From contig JAKLEZ010000012.1 of the NCBI GenBank assembly GCA_022711465.1, positions 124,001 through 188,000 of the forward strand: a stretch of DNA of 64,000 nt, given 5' to 3'. The stretch comes from Planctomycetota bacterium (GTDB taxonomy: Bacteria; Planctomycetota; Phycisphaerae; UBA1845; PWPN01). The notes beneath the pieces were generated by a model that was given only the letters and a program-made list of their open reading frames with translations, was not told the DNA's origin and searched no databases. Positions 9,645-19,343 of the stretch are shown here, piece by piece (position 1 is the first letter of the stretch; the number at the start of each line of letters is the position of its first letter). The position numbers and the translations under genes are program-made.

Positions 9645-12119
9645 CTATTGTCCGGCCGTGAGTTCGGTCAGCGATTCCAGGAGTTGCACGCGAACCGCAT
9701 CAGCCTTTGAGCGGTCCTTGGGCGAGTGCCAGTTCAGATTGTTCACGCCGGTCGCGTTGAGTACTTCGTCGGCCGCGTGCATCACGAGCGATCGGGCCTT
9801 GACCAGTGCGGAGCTGTTCGTGCCGGCAGCCTCCTCGCGGCCGGCGGCGGCGCGTAGCATGACGAAGTACTCGTAGTCCTCGGCACTCTCGCGAATCGCC
9901 TCCATCTGTTTGGCGGCGGTCACCGAACGATCATCGAGGAACAAGGGAGTATAGGGTCCACTTGTCGCCAGGTACTCGTTCCACGACGATGTGCCGCCGT
10001 TGTCGCCGAACGCCCAGAAGAATGAGCCGGTTGCCCCGATCTTCCAGCAATGCCAGGCCTGCAGCCGGTAGTACGAGTACGGGTCGAGCAGCCGGGCCGG
10101 GCCGGAGCACGAGTAGAGCTGCAGCGTGCGGCCGCGATCGCGCTGGCGGAGATAGAATGCCTCGAACTCCTCACGGTGGGCAAGCCACATGGGCCGGTTC
10201 GGGCAGAGGACGTGGCAGAGCTCGAACATCTCCGACCGGCCGTCCCTCGGCTTGGCGTAGATGGGGTCCTCCCAGACCAGGACCTTGGGATTGGCCGCCC
10301 GGATGGCCCTGGCCCAGGGGATGATCACATTGTCGTGTTCATGGGCCCGAGGCTCATCGACCAGCAGCAGTCCGAAGCGATCCGGCTCGATCCCACGTGT
10401 CTTGAGGTGGTCCACCCAAGCCGAGATCCACGCCCCGACGCGCTGATTGAACGGCTCGGTGCCCATGGGGACGCCCAGGAAGTTGTCGCCCACCGAGGCG
10501 AACACGAAGTAGGCCTGGGCATCCGGCCACTGATTGAGCCACGCGTCGAACCGCCGGGTGTCGAGTTGGGCCTTGGGCGGGCTGTCATTGGTGAAGGTGA
10601 CCTGCATGATCGAGGCGGACGTTGCCCAGGGGGCGTTGACGAACCGGCTCCGCAGATGCTCGACCAGGGCCTGGTGATTGGCAGGGCTCATGCCGTACAT
10701 GCTTTCGTTGTCGGTGTAGTCCCATCCGCCAACCCAGAGTGTGGTCCTGGGGGGAAGGGTCATGGGATAGACCTTGAGTCGCACGGGCAGACTGAGCGGC
10801 TTGATGCCGTCGGCCTCGATGATCACATGGCCGGCGTGCTCGCCTGGGAGCAGATCGACGGCATGGAAGGTCAGCCACACCTGTCGCACCAGACCCGGGA
10901 CTACCTCGGTTGTCCAGCCCTGGCCTGTTCGGGCCGCACTCGGCAAAGCCGCGGTGACCGGTTGCCCGGAAACCGTGTCTGTCCAGGGGACCTCGTGGAC
11001 CGTGATCCAGGGCGGAGCAGGTGAGTTGGGGAGATCCTGGAAGCGGACCGATACCTTGACCGGCGTGTCTGTCGTGTTGGCGAGGTTGAACGCGGCCGAA
11101 CGGTACTCGCCGCCCATGGTGTGCACTTCGATTTGTCCGGGTATGGCGACCGGCGGCTGGAAGGGATCTGTTGGGTCGTAGGGCTGGACGACCCAAGCTG
11201 ACAGTCCGCCGTGTCCCAGCGCCTTCCAGAATGATGCTTGGACAGCGAAAAGGCGCGCGTGGATTGGGTTGACGGGCAGAACCGCTCGGAACGATTCGTG
11301 ATCCAGGCGTTTGACGCTCGCGAGCAGATCCTGGGCCAGTCCGTTCAGCCGGCCGAGCAGAGGAGCCTTGGCAGCCTGGTCCAGTTTGGCGGTCTGAATG
11401 GCCCGCTTCAGGCCGTGCACGTCGAGGTCGAAACGCCGGCGGACAGCGGGCTTGACCCGCACTCGACTGCACCAAGCGCTGAGATCGCCGACCGGCGTGC
11501 CGGCGGGCTCGCCTTGGAGCAGTAGGTCCGCCCCGCGGAGGACTTCCACCTCGTCGCAGAACAAGAAAGGTCCGGTCGGAATGGCCACGAATCGCACGTA
11601 TCGCCCACGGGTGGCCAGCTTGGTGGTGATGAACTTCCGCACGGCGTATTCCGCCGGCATGGTTCCCGGGGTTTCATCGAGTTCGACCAGATCGCCGGCC
11701 TGACGGTAGTCCTTTCCATCCTCGCTGACCTGGACATGGATGCCCGCCGGCCAGAGGACTCCGGCGACGCCTGCCGCGGTGCGGAAGGAGGCGCCGGCGA
11801 TGGGCTTGACGCCGTTGAGGTCCACAGTGACCGTCACGAAGGCCGCCGACTGCCAGCCGACGGTGCTCTTCTGCGTCCAGAAGTACCCCTCGGTGAGACG
11901 GCCGTCGGTGAGCTGGGAGGCGTCATCGGGATCGGTACAGTGCTGATACGTCGGCTGCGGTGACATGACGTAGCTGGCACCTCGGGCGAGGTTACGGTCG
12001 GCGGGCTGCGCTGCGGCCGGCTCATCAGCCTGTGCCGGAGCAACGAGGCAAGCCGTCGCAGCCAGGGTGGCGATCAATGCAGCACCGCGCAATTGTCGTG
12101 ATGTCGTTGAACGAGACAT
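9645..12119 (-). CDS. DUF4091-type glycoside hydrolase-like protein, secreted
   Basis: About 824 residues. The ATG at 12119 is preceded by a near-perfect GGAGGTGAT, so it is chosen over an ATG at 12152. A signal peptide covers residues 1-31. An F5/8-type (discoidin-like) carbohydrate-binding module follows the signal (NLARGASY, DGRLTEGYFW). The C-terminal half has the TIM-barrel pattern of DUF4091/GH123-like proteins: LLVDEPRAHEHD, VWEDPIYA, WHCWKIGATGSFFWAFGD, then ESAEDYEYFVMLR. The DEP motif is the expected acidic active-site region. It probably acts on a polysaccharide in the periplasm or at the surface; the substrate is unknown. Confidence 0.82.
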   Translation of the reverse strand: MSRSTTSRQLRGAALIATLAATACLVAPAQADEPAAAQPADRNLARGASYVMSPQPTYQHCTDPDDASQLTDGRLTEGYFWTQKSTVGWQSAAFVTVTVDLNGVKPIAGASFRTAAGVAGVLWPAGIHVQVSEDGKDYRQAGDLVELDETPGTMPAEYAVRKFITTKLATRGRYVRFVAIPTGPFLFCDEVEVLRGADLLLQGEPAGTPVGDLSAWCSRVRVKPAVRRRFDLDVHGLKRAIQTAKLDQAAKAPLLGRLNGLAQDLLASVKRLDHESFRAVLPVNPIHARLFAVQASFWKALGHGGLSAWVVQPYDPTDPFQPPVAIPGQIEVHTMGGEYRSAAFNLANTTDTPVKVSVRFQDLPNSPAPPWITVHEVPWTDTVSGQPVTAALPSAARTGQGWTTEVVPGLVRQVWLTFHAVDLLPGEHAGHVIIEADGIKPLSLPVRLKVYPMTLPPRTTLWVGGWDYTDNESMYGMSPANHQALVEHLRSRFVNAPWATSASIMQVTFTNDSPPKAQLDTRRFDAWLNQWPDAQAYFVFASVGDNFLGVPMGTEPFNQRVGAWISAWVDHLKTRGIEPDRFGLLLVDEPRAHEHDNVIIPWARAIRAANPKVLVWEDPIYAKPRDGRSEMFELCHVLCPNRPMWLAHREEFEAFYLRQRDRGRTLQLYSCSGPARLLDPYSYYRLQAWHCWKIGATGSFFWAFGDNGGTSSWNEYLATSGPYTPLFLDDRSVTAAKQMEAIRESAEDYEYFVMLRAAAGREEAAGTNSSALVKARSLVMHAADEVLNATGVNNLNWHSPKDRSKADAVRVQLLESLTELTAGQ

Positions 12120-12452
12120 GGGGATCACCTCCGATAGACGGACTCGGCCCACGATAGGCTCGTAGGTACGGCTGTGTCAATCGGTGGAGACGGTTTCGGC
12201 GCCGCGATCGTCCCGGCGCGCTTCGAACAAGAGACAAGCCCGCTCGAAGCGGGCTGAAAGAACAAGGGAGAGGAGACGGTGGTCGCGGTGGACCGGCCGT
12301 AGAACGACCAACCTATGGATCCGCCTGCGGTGGGCAGAGCCGCTGAAGCAGCCAACATCGAAGGCGGATCAACGGGCAAGGCTTGACAGGATGTGCTATG
12401 ATGCGGCCGTCTGTGATGGCGGGTTCATCCCTTGCGGGCGCGAGGTGAAGTG
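12120..12452. other. 333-bp divergent intergenic region with a hairpin and candidate promoter
   Basis: The region separates two divergent secreted-enzyme genes. It contains a perfect inverted repeat at 12237-12255 (AGCCCGCT, 3-nt loop, AGCGGGCT). It also has an extended -10 (TG-C-TATGAT, 12394-12402) about 50 nt before the plus-strand ATG at 12453. No open frame here looks coding. Confidence 0.45.
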
Positions 12453-14507
12453 ATGAAGGCATGTCCTGGCGGATATCGCGATCGACAAACCGTTGTGGTT
12501 GCGGCGGTCACGACGGCATTCTGCTTGACAGTGCTCGGTGCGTTCGCCGATACCGCGACTCGGCAGGACGGCGGATTGTGGATCGTCGAGAACACGCAGC
12601 TGCGTCTGAACCTCGATCCGAAAGAGGGCACGCTCAGCGTCCTCGACAAGGGCAGCGGGCACGAATGGCGGCAGGTGAAGACCGAGAAGCGGTCGGGCGA
12701 ACTGTTTTTCAAGAACGTGCGTGCGGTCAAGGACGGCCTTGCTCTTGAGGGGATCTTCGGTTGGACGAAGGACAAGGCCAACGTTATGACCGTCACACTG
12801 ACCATGCCCGACGGCACGGCTGATCTGCGGGTGAAGGCAGACATGGCTGACCGCAAGTCGCCGATAGAGTATGCCTTGTTTTTTGAACCGTTCGTGCTCG
12901 ATACGCCCCAAGCGGTGATGGCTGTTGCGGACTACTCGGACGGCCATCTCTACTCGCTGGATCAGAAGCCGTTCCGGCCTAAGTGGCTGGGGGGCGATCG
13001 GCTGGACATGCCCTGGGTGGGCATCTGCGATCTCGAACGAGGAATGGGATACGCGATCGTGCTGGAAACGAGCGACGACGCGGTGGTGGAGTCCAAATCA
13101 TACAAGGTGGGTGAGCGGGAAGTGCATCTTCCGCGTGTGGCCTGGACAGGGAGCAAGGGAACGTTCGATCACCCGCGTCGATTGCTCTATCGATTCACCT
13201 CCAAGGGCGGGTACGTCGCCTTGGCCAAGGGTTACCGCGAATATGCCCGGGCGCAGGGGCTGCTGGTGACGTTGGCAGAGAAGCGAAAGGAGAATCCGAA
13301 CGTGGGCCGCTTGTATGGGGCCGTCGATGTCTGGGGCTGCAACGACAAGCGTGAGCGGGATTACGCCAGCGAGTTCAAGGCCGCCGGCGTAGACCGGATC
13401 ATCCTGCATGGGGCGCCGTCGCGTGGGCGCATGCAGGCCGCCAACGAGATGGGCTACGTGACCAGCGAGTACGACAACTACACCGACATTGAGTCGATCG
13501 AGGCCGGCAAGCAGCCCGATTCCCATCACGACCTGCTTCCGGACCGGGCGGTGCTCAAGGCCGATGGCGAACGGATGAAGGCGTGGCTGACGTACGACAG
13601 GAAGACACAGTTCATGAAGCGGTGTCCCTCGTTCTGGGTGCCGACGGCCAAGCTGGTTATCCCGAAGGCGCTGCAGGAGCATCCCTTCGTCGGGCGTTTC
13701 ATAGACGTAACCACGGCCGAGGCGTTGTACGAGTGCTACGACACCAACCACCCGCTGGCCAAGGGCGACAAGCGGCGGTGCGGCGAGGAATTGCTTGCGT
13801 ACGTGCGATCGCTTGGACTCGTGGTCGGCGGCGAGCACGGCATCTGGTGGGGCGTGCCGCATTTGGATTACATCGAAGGGATGATGAGCAGCAACCTGTT
13901 CGCCTGGCCGGCCGGTCATCTGATCCGTCCGAAAAGCCGCGAGGAGAAGTTCAGCGGGCCGTACGGCTGCGCCACGTGGGAAGAGTGGGGCAAGTGGAGC
14001 GGGCACGAATGCCGCGCGCCGCTGTGGGAGCTGGTCTTCCACGACTGTGTGGTTTCGACCTGGTACTGGGGTGACACGAACGACTGGCTGATGGCCGTTG
14101 ATCCCCGAGACGCTGAGCGGAAGGATGCGTTCAACATTCTATACGGCACTATCCCGATGCTGTGGGCGAACAAGGAAGGCTCGTGGGAGGTGAACCGCGA
14201 GCTGTTCCTGCGGACCTGCCGGAACACGACCTGGCTGCACCGGGCCGTGGCGGAGGCCGAGCTGGTCGATCATATGTTCGTCACCGCCGACCGGGCGGTG
14301 CAGCGGACGCGGTTCTCCGATGGGACGGAGGTGGCGGTCAACTTCGGCAAGGAACCTCGCGAGGTGGAGCTGGGGGGCAAGAAGTACCGACTGCCTCAGT
14401 ATGGGTTCGCCGCCAAGGGGCCGCAGATCGAACAGTCGTGTATGCTGATCGACGGCAAGCCGGTGACCACGATCGAGGCGCCGGGTTTTCGCTGGTCAAG
14501 CATGTAG
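12453..14507 (+). CDS. secreted glycoside hydrolase-like protein (DUF5696 / GH101-GH129-like, tentative)
   Basis: About 684 residues. GAGGTGA just upstream marks the ATG at 12453 over a TTG at 12432. The signal peptide covers residues ~1-33. A beta-sandwich N-terminal part (TLSVLDKGSGHEWRQ) of the kind found in large alpha-glycosidases precedes a barrel-like centre. Candidate catalytic-region motifs are DRIILHG, SEYDNYTDIE, VVGGEHGIWWG and STWYWGDTND. A small C-terminal beta domain follows. The overall organisation reminds me of DUF5696 proteins and the GH101/GH129 fold, but I cannot fix the family. The next enzyme gene starts 86 nt downstream on the same strand, so the two may be co-transcribed. 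Confidence 0.7.
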   Translation: MKACPGGYRDRQTVVVAAVTTAFCLTVLGAFADTATRQDGGLWIVENTQLRLNLDPKEGTLSVLDKGSGHEWRQVKTEKRSGELFFKNVRAVKDGLALEGIFGWTKDKANVMTVTLTMPDGTADLRVKADMADRKSPIEYALFFEPFVLDTPQAVMAVADYSDGHLYSLDQKPFRPKWLGGDRLDMPWVGICDLERGMGYAIVLETSDDAVVESKSYKVGEREVHLPRVAWTGSKGTFDHPRRLLYRFTSKGGYVALAKGYREYARAQGLLVTLAEKRKENPNVGRLYGAVDVWGCNDKRERDYASEFKAAGVDRIILHGAPSRGRMQAANEMGYVTSEYDNYTDIESIEAGKQPDSHHDLLPDRAVLKADGERMKAWLTYDRKTQFMKRCPSFWVPTAKLVIPKALQEHPFVGRFIDVTTAEALYECYDTNHPLAKGDKRRCGEELLAYVRSLGLVVGGEHGIWWGVPHLDYIEGMMSSNLFAWPAGHLIRPKSREEKFSGPYGCATWEEWGKWSGHECRAPLWELVFHDCVVSTWYWGDTNDWLMAVDPRDAERKDAFNILYGTIPMLWANKEGSWEVNRELFLRTCRNTTWLHRAVAEAELVDHMFVTADRAVQRTRFSDGTEVAVNFGKEPREVELGGKKYRLPQYGFAAKGPQIEQSCMLIDGKPVTTIEAPGFRWSSM

Positions 14508-14593
14508 CGGGGTCCACTACCTTGGCGGAAGAGTCGAACCGGGCCACACTTCGCCCATCGCGTGAACGCCAGACCTCTTGATGGAGCAGACCT

Positions 14594-17500
14594 ATGATCG
14601 CGCTGACCGGCCTGTTATGCAGTCTTCTGACGGCGGGGCAGGGTGAGACCGGGAGTGCAATTCAGAGTTGGCTGCTCAACCGCGAGCATGCCCGGGTGGT
14701 CTGGCAGATCGGGCAGTTCGACGGGCGGACTGCCGAGTTCGGGCTGGCCCTCGACCAGGCCCAGCAGTTTGCCAAGCGGTTTGGCGAGAAGGTGACCTTC
14801 GAGGTCGGCAAGAACCCGCCGAGCGACTTCCCGTTCATTCATCCGAGCGAGAAGGACACTACCTGGGGGGGCCGGCCGGTGGTTCCGTTCAAGATTCATT
14901 TCGAGATGTCCGAGGACGCGAAGGGCCCGCACGTCCTGCTACTGGCTCTGACTGACACCCACGAACAACTCGCCTCGACGATGGAGGTCGTCCTCAACGG
15001 CCAGAGCGTCTGGAAGCAGGCGATGCCGTTGGGGCGAGGCCGTGCTTTCTACGGCGATCCGAACGGCGCACCGCGCATGTTCCTGGTTGTGCTTCCCGCT
15101 GAGCAGCTCAAGAAAGGGGACAACGAGATCACATTGACGCTGCTCGGCGGCAGTTGGGTGAGCTACGACGCTCTGGCCTTGCTCGCCTGGCCGCGAGCGG
15201 CGTGGGACCCGCCCCCGCCTGCGACGGTGCCGGCCGGAGTCCGGGTGATTGCGCCGGGCCAATTCGCCGCCGAAAACGGTCTGGCCATTCCGGAGCATGA
15301 CGGGCTGCATGCCGTCCTGCTGCCCGGGGGTGTGCTGGTATCCGAGGGCCTGGCTCTCACGGCCGCCTTCGATCTGGAGTTCGCGATTCGGCCACAATCG
15401 GGCAAGAGTCTGATCTCCTACGACTTGCCGGCGGGGGCACGCGGTCCCGTCTGGCAGGTTGCGATATCCGCCGATCAGGGCGGGGTTTCCGCAGGTATGA
15501 CCGGGACGCCGCTGAGCCGGACGGACGCGATCGAGGAGTCGGCACCGGCCGGATGGCTGGACGTCCGGATCGAGCATCGGGCGACGACGACCCGGACCGA
15601 AGTGCGGGCCAGGACCGGCAAGTTGCTCAGCCAGGCGGTGCTGCACGCGCCCACGCCGAACGGCGTGCTCCGATGGCGAGCGAGTGATCAAGGCGCGTCG
15701 TTTGATCTCGCCCGCGTCAACTGGCAGCCGGCGGCCGGCCACACTCCGAGCTTCGCATCTGCCGTGGGCGGTACCGGAGCGGCCGCGAGAAATGAAGTGC
15801 CGCCCGGAGCGGTCATCGAGCGCAGGGCGGAGAGTGGAGACATCCGTCTGGTCAACGGCCGACTGGAGCTGCTGGTCGCGACGAAGGGGACTCCCAATCC
15901 GCGGCAACTGCGTGATCTCGTCACCGGCCGTCTGTATGCCGACGCGGATTACGTCTGGCCTGAGGGCAGCGCGCCGCAGCGGGTTGGCGATCCCACACTC
16001 AAAGAGGGTTCAGGTGGTAGCCAGGCACTTGCGATCACAGCCAGGTCCGACTGGCTGGAAATCGAGCAGACCTGGACGGCGCTGGCCGACGAACCCGGTG
16101 CGCTCATCGAGCAGATACGACTCAAGAACACGGGCAATAGGCCGTTGGACACAGGCAGCTTCGTGTGCGGTTTGGCGAAGCAGTTGAACCGTGGCGGGCA
16201 GTGGTTTGCAGATACGGCTGGTGATCGTCTCGCACCGATCCCCTACCGTCGCGACACGGTCACGGGGGTGCTGTGCGAATGGCCTCTGGCGGAGATGGTC
16301 TGGCGGCTGGGGGCCTTCAACCATGCCAATCCAATCGAAGGGATCTGGGGGTCGCGGATCACGACGCATCCCGCTCACGGCTCCGAAGCCTGGGCCTGGT
16401 GCCACCCCGATAGCACGTTGTTGATTGCCAAGTACAACCCTGCGGCCATGGAATGGTCGCTGCTGGAACCGGCGTGGCGACCGGGAGACGGAATGCAGGA
16501 ATCTGTCATGGTCATGCGGTTTGGCGGAGCGGGTCGATGGAAGTTCGGCGAGCCGGCCGCCGCTGCGGAGTTGAAGCCGGGGGCCTCATTCACCTTCGGC
16601 ACCACGCGGTATCAGGTCGTTGATGGCGGATGGAAGGAGGCGACCTACGCCTTCCGTCGTGCGATGGAACGCGCGGGCCATGTCACGCCGCAGGGGTTCA
16701 ATCCGCCGGTACACTGGAACGAGTTGTACGACAACCCATTCTGGGGAGGGCCGGATACGGCCGAGCGACGGGCTCAGTTGTACCGCCGCTCCGACATGCT
16801 CGCCGAGGCGGAGAAGGCTCACGAACTGGGCTGCGAGGCGCTGTACCTTGACCCCGGGTGGGATACTGCCATGTCGTCCTGTATCTGGGCGGCGGATCGC
16901 CTCGGACCGCAGGAGGAGTTCGCCAGGCTGATCAAGGAGAAGTACAACCTGGCCCTGTCGCTGCACACGCCGTTGGCCGGCTGGAGTGATATCAACGGCT
17001 ATCCGGTTGAGGCCCGCCGCAAGGATCGCGAGGGCAAGCGGCTGGACAGCTTGTGCGGCGGCTCGTCGGTTTACTTCGATACCAAGGTCAGGCGACTCCT
17101 CGAGCTGGCCAAGAACGGCGCGGTTTACCAGATGTTTGATGGGACGTGGTACACCGGCGAATGCTGGGACGAGAGCCACGGCCACTCGCTGCCGTTCACC
17201 CGCCAGGAGCAATGTGACGCCTATCGACGGATTGCCCAGGCGGTGCACAAGGAGTACCCCGACCTGCTCATCGAGATGCACGATCCTTTGGTCGGCGGTT
17301 TCGACGTCCGCTGGACGCCCACGTACTTCATCCACGGCCACAAGGGCGACTTCGACGATCTTTGGGGCTATGAGTACATGTGGAACGTGGATCATGACCT
17401 GTACAGCGGGCGTGCGCTCAGCCTCTACTACGCCAACCTCGCCTACAGCATTCCTTACTACCTGCACATCGACCTGCGGAAGGACAACGTCAACGCCGTG

Positions 17501-17887
17501 CAGTTCTGGTGGTTTGCGAGCACATGCCGGCACCTCGGCGTCGGCGGCAGGCACGCGGACCCGGCGGTATGGGAAGCTCACAAGGAGGCGATGCGGACGT
17601 ACTTGTCGCTGAAGCGGTTCTTCACCCAGGGGGTATTCTACGGCCTTGACGAGAACGTGCATGTGCATACCCTGGCAAGCGAGAGGCGTGCCGTCCTGAA
17701 CGTGTTCAACCTGGCGGACACGGCCGCCGAACGAGAGATCCGGTTCAAGTTGTCCGACGTAGGGCTGTCGGGAAAGCAGGTGAGAATCGAAGGCGCGACA
17801 TTCGCGTTCCTTAACGGCGAGGTCGCGATGTGGCCGCGCATCCCGGGCCGCGGACATCTGCTCGTCCAGCTGCAGTCGGATCCATGA
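14594..17887 (+). CDS. multidomain exported carbohydrate-active protein: PL4-type binding domain plus GH36/GH27-like barrel
   Basis: 1,097 residues. A short N-terminal hydrophobic stretch (MIALTGLLCSLLTAG) may be the signal. Residues ~28-200 (VVWQIGQFDG, DFPFIHP, the jelly-roll strands up to SWVSYDALAL) resemble the C-terminal CBM-like domain of polysaccharide lyase family 4. Residues ~200-370 look like a concanavalin-type beta domain. The rest resembles an alpha-galactosidase-type protein, with a supersandwich (GDIRLVNGRLELLV) then a barrel with YLDPGWDT, YQMFDGTWYTGE and LLIEMHDP, the last two being candidate acid/nucleophile positions. GGAG lies 9 nt before the ATG. The domain order (lyase-type CBM first) is unusual. 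Function is inferred only. Confidence 0.65.
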   Translation: MIALTGLLCSLLTAGQGETGSAIQSWLLNREHARVVWQIGQFDGRTAEFGLALDQAQQFAKRFGEKVTFEVGKNPPSDFPFIHPSEKDTTWGGRPVVPFKIHFEMSEDAKGPHVLLLALTDTHEQLASTMEVVLNGQSVWKQAMPLGRGRAFYGDPNGAPRMFLVVLPAEQLKKGDNEITLTLLGGSWVSYDALALLAWPRAAWDPPPPATVPAGVRVIAPGQFAAENGLAIPEHDGLHAVLLPGGVLVSEGLALTAAFDLEFAIRPQSGKSLISYDLPAGARGPVWQVAISADQGGVSAGMTGTPLSRTDAIEESAPAGWLDVRIEHRATTTRTEVRARTGKLLSQAVLHAPTPNGVLRWRASDQGASFDLARVNWQPAAGHTPSFASAVGGTGAAARNEVPPGAVIERRAESGDIRLVNGRLELLVATKGTPNPRQLRDLVTGRLYADADYVWPEGSAPQRVGDPTLKEGSGGSQALAITARSDWLEIEQTWTALADEPGALIEQIRLKNTGNRPLDTGSFVCGLAKQLNRGGQWFADTAGDRLAPIPYRRDTVTGVLCEWPLAEMVWRLGAFNHANPIEGIWGSRITTHPAHGSEAWAWCHPDSTLLIAKYNPAAMEWSLLEPAWRPGDGMQESVMVMRFGGAGRWKFGEPAAAAELKPGASFTFGTTRYQVVDGGWKEATYAFRRAMERAGHVTPQGFNPPVHWNELYDNPFWGGPDTAERRAQLYRRSDMLAEAEKAHELGCEALYLDPGWDTAMSSCIWAADRLGPQEEFARLIKEKYNLALSLHTPLAGWSDINGYPVEARRKDREGKRLDSLCGGSSVYFDTKVRRLLELAKNGAVYQMFDGTWYTGECWDESHGHSLPFTRQEQCDAYRRIAQAVHKEYPDLLIEMHDPLVGGFDVRWTPTYFIHGHKGDFDDLWGYEYMWNVDHDLYSGRALSLYYANLAYSIPYYLHIDLRKDNVNAVQFWWFASTCRHLGVGGRHADPAVWEAHKEAMRTYLSLKRFFTQGVFYGLDENVHVHTLASERRAVLNVFNLADTAAEREIRFKLSDVGLSGKQVRIEGATFAFLNGEVAMWPRIPGRGHLLVQLQSDP

Positions 17888-17953
17888 GGTGAGCGGTTTC
17901 TCGGCGCGATTCGGATCGAGGGCGATACGTCCACCTATCGAAAGGAGCCAGAC

Positions 17954-19279
17954 ATGGCTCGACGCGAGTCACAGGTTACACGGCGTGCACTGCTCAAGGC
18001 GGCGGGAGTTGTCGCCAGCTTTCCGCACGTCATTTCGTCGAGGGCCCTGGCAGCTCCCGATCGACCGGGAGCCAACGACCGCCTGACCCTCGGCCACATC
18101 GGCGTCGGCGGCATGGGCACGGTGCACCTGAAGAACATGCTCGACTTCCGCCGTGGGGGCAGGGTCAACATCGCGGCCGTCTGTGACGTGGATGAGAATC
18201 GGCTGGCCAGCGCGGTGAAGCTGGCCGATCCGGGCGTCGAGCCCTACCGCGACTACCGTTACATCCTCGAGCGCAAGGACATCGACGCGGTCGTCATCGC
18301 TACACCCGACCATTGGCACGCTGTTCAGACCGTTCACGCCTGCCAGTCCGGCAAGCATGTGTACGTGGAGAAGCCGGCCTCGGTCACCATTGAGGAAGGC
18401 AAGGCCATGGTGGCGGCCGCACGGGAGAACAAGCGGGCCGTCCAAGTCGGTGCCCAAGCCCGGACCGCCAAGCCGGCACACGCGACGTGTACGGCCATCC
18501 GCAACGGAATTGTCGGCAAGGTGGAGCGGGTCACCTGCTGGCACTACGAGACCCCGGTGGATGACAACCCCGTCGCGGACAGCGAGCCGCCGGCAGAGCT
18601 GGATTGGGATCTCTGGCTCGGTCCGCTGCGGTGGCGTCCGTACAACCAGCGTTACTGCCCTGGTGTCTTCCGCTGGCTGATGGAATCGGGTGGCGGGCAG
18701 ATTCGCGACCGGGGAGCCCACCAATTCAGTACGGCGCTGTGGTGCATGAACGCCGACGAACAGGTTTCGTACACCGTCGATGCCAAGGGCACGGCGCCGA
18801 CCAAGGGCCTCTGGGACTGCCCGGTCACCATGGAGGTCGTTTACACGTTCAAGGACCCGGACTGGGAACTGATCTGGGGGCAACCGGGCGAGAAGGTCGG
18901 GAAGTCGGAGTTCGGCAACGTCTTCTGGGGCGACAAGGGCCGGCTGATCCTGGAGTGGGAAGGGGCCTACAAGGGCGCGGAGCCGGAAGCGATGAACTTC
19001 AAGGTGCCGCCCGGCGGCGTGGTCATCCCGCGTACCGACGAGTACGAAGACTTCAACATGAACCACAAGGCCGACTGGTTCAAGGCGATCAAGAACGGCA
19101 CCCGGCCGGCGGTCGATATCGAGATCGGCCATCGCGTGGCCACGCTCTGCAATCTCGGCAACCTGTCGTTCCTGCTGGGCCGCAAGCTGGTCTGGGACGG
19201 CGTCAAGCAGCAGGTGGTCGGCGACGAGCAGGCCAACCGCATGCTGGGAAGGCCGCAGCGGTACCCGTATCATCTCTGA
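17954..19279 (+). CDS. Gfo/Idh/MocA family oxidoreductase, Tat-exported
   Basis: NAD(P)-dependent sugar dehydrogenase-type protein of 441 residues. It opens with a twin-arginine signal (TRRALLKAAG, Arg10-Arg11), so it should be exported folded with its cofactor. The Rossmann motif HIGVGGMG (residues ~48-55) and the catalytic-lysine motif EKPAS (~138-142) are intact. AAAGGAG sits 6 nt before the ATG. It follows the large alpha-galactosidase-like gene by 66 nt and precedes the DUF4832 gene by 64 nt, all on the plus strand. Such exported members are typical of Planctomycetota and are thought to oxidise sugars or glycosides outside the cytoplasm. Confidence 0.88.
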   Translation: MARRESQVTRRALLKAAGVVASFPHVISSRALAAPDRPGANDRLTLGHIGVGGMGTVHLKNMLDFRRGGRVNIAAVCDVDENRLASAVKLADPGVEPYRDYRYILERKDIDAVVIATPDHWHAVQTVHACQSGKHVYVEKPASVTIEEGKAMVAAARENKRAVQVGAQARTAKPAHATCTAIRNGIVGKVERVTCWHYETPVDDNPVADSEPPAELDWDLWLGPLRWRPYNQRYCPGVFRWLMESGGGQIRDRGAHQFSTALWCMNADEQVSYTVDAKGTAPTKGLWDCPVTMEVVYTFKDPDWELIWGQPGEKVGKSEFGNVFWGDKGRLILEWEGAYKGAEPEAMNFKVPPGGVVIPRTDEYEDFNMNHKADWFKAIKNGTRPAVDIEIGHRVATLCNLGNLSFLLGRKLVWDGVKQQVVGDEQANRMLGRPQRYPYHL

Positions 19280-19343
19280 ATGGTGCCCCGTTTCGGATGT
19301 CGAGTTGTGGTCGGCCAACATTGGCCGGTGCAGGAGTTCTGAT

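Noticed and set aside
12237..12255. AGCCCGCT/AGCGGGCT hairpin as a terminator
   Set aside because: It lies upstream of two divergent genes, with no U-tract, so a terminator role is not supported; listed only as an inverted repeat.
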